Below, in pieces: positions 33,044 to 33,296 of a stretch of DNA of 33,296 nucleotides. Positions within the stretch are counted from its first letter, which is position 1. Every line of letters begins with the position of its first letter. A program made the position numbers and the translations under genes. The stretch is from Actinomycetes bacterium. Lineage in GTDB: Bacteria > Actinomycetota > Acidimicrobiia > Acidimicrobiales > Ilumatobacteraceae. The notes under the pieces are model-generated. The model was not told the origin of the DNA and did not search any database. It saw nothing but the letters and a program-made list of their open reading frames with translations. The stretch spans positions 1 to 33,296 of the forward strand of contig JANYKS010000026.1 in assembly GCA_025358125.1 (NCBI GenBank). The letters are read 5' to 3'.

Positions 33044-33296
33044 GTGAGCATCACCATCATCAATGGAGGAACACAGGGGCTCGGCGAAGCAGTCGCCCGC
33101 AGGCTCGTTCAGCAAGGAGCGACCGGACTCGTCGTGGGCGGCCGATCAGACGACCGAGGACAAGCCCTCGCAGCGGAGCTCACCGAGCTCGGCACCCCCA
33201 CAATCTTTGCGCTCTCCGACATGACCGACCCCAATGCTCCCCGGTACCTCGTCGACGTGTGCCTCCAGCGATTCGGCGCGCCGAACGGCGTCGTCA
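33044..33296 (+). CDS. SDR-family oxidoreductase, N-terminal part
   Basis: The first 84 residues of a short-chain dehydrogenase, cut by the right edge. GTG at 33044 is the only start in frame (a stop lies at 33017) and has a GAGG site eight bases upstream. It has the glycine motif NGGTQGLG (7-14), VVGGRSDDRG, and an Asp (LSDM) where SDRs contact the adenine. The N terminus is very similar to the SDR of operon A. It is divergent from the dioxygenase gene with only 31 bases between. Confidence 0.82.
   Translation, partial: MSITIINGGTQGLGEAVARRLVQQGATGLVVGGRSDDRGQALAAELTELGTPTIFALSDMTDPNAPRYLVDVCLQRFGAPNGVV

Noticed and set aside
1-33296. CRISPR arrays, tRNA or rRNA genes
   Set aside because: No regularly spaced short repeats and no cloverleaf or rRNA-like segments were noticed on either strand.

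Overview
The window is GC-rich, densely coded DNA from what looks like an actinobacterium, probably of the class Acidimicrobiia. This is inferred from the style of the ribosomal proteins, including an L4 with an acidic C-terminal tail, from the serine-rich lipoprotein, and from actinobacterial-type inositol genes. No 16S gene or other decisive marker is present, so the placement is tentative.

Layout. Positions 1-2785, minus strand: the front of the S10 ribosomal protein operon, rplC-rplD-rplW-rplB-rpsS (rpsS is cut by the window edge). rpsJ, which normally precedes rplC, is absent. In its place is a leader with three clear hairpins. Positions 3061-13549, minus strand: inositol operon A, read as permease, ATPase, iolC, Cgl0158-type aldolase, iolB, a Gfo/Idh dehydrogenase, iolD, an SDR and iolG. 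It is almost entirely coupled by 4-nt overlaps. Its substrate-binding protein gene survives only as a 3' fragment (13678-13950), cut off by a 2.2-kb graveyard of mobile DNA (13951-16187). The graveyard holds an IS256-family transposase 3' end, a group II intron 3' end with an intact domain V directly abutting it, a decayed IS6-family transposase, and two copies of an unidentified double-hairpin repeat. Positions 16188-18994, minus strand: a LacI-type repressor, a Gfo/Idh oxidoreductase and a secreted trypsin-like lipoprotein.

Positions 19134-31834, plus strand: inositol operon B, which is complete: iolE-like isomerase/dehydratase, substrate-binding lipoprotein, permease, ATPase, iolC, Cgl0158-type aldolase, Gfo/Idh dehydrogenase, iolD, iolG, iolB and a LacD-like class I aldolase. 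A candidate promoter with a palindromic LacI-type operator lies between lacI and operon B. At the right end a phytanoyl-CoA dioxygenase family gene (minus) converges on operon B and is divergent from a truncated SDR gene (plus).

How the genes work together. A cyclitol, most likely an inositol stereoisomer, is bound by the lipoprotein and imported by the ABC transporter. IolG or the second dehydrogenase oxidises it to an inosose. IolE dehydrates the inosose, IolD opens the ring, IolB isomerises 5-deoxyglucuronate, and IolC phosphorylates deoxy-ketogluconate. An aldolase then splits the product (the Cgl0158-type and/or LacD-like enzyme standing in for IolJ). No IolA/MmsA is present in the window. 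The two operons carry clearly homologous but well-diverged proteins, so they are old paralogues or separate acquisitions, possibly for different stereoisomers. Both encode permeases about twice the usual length, with a large extra membrane block in the middle of the RbsC-like fold.
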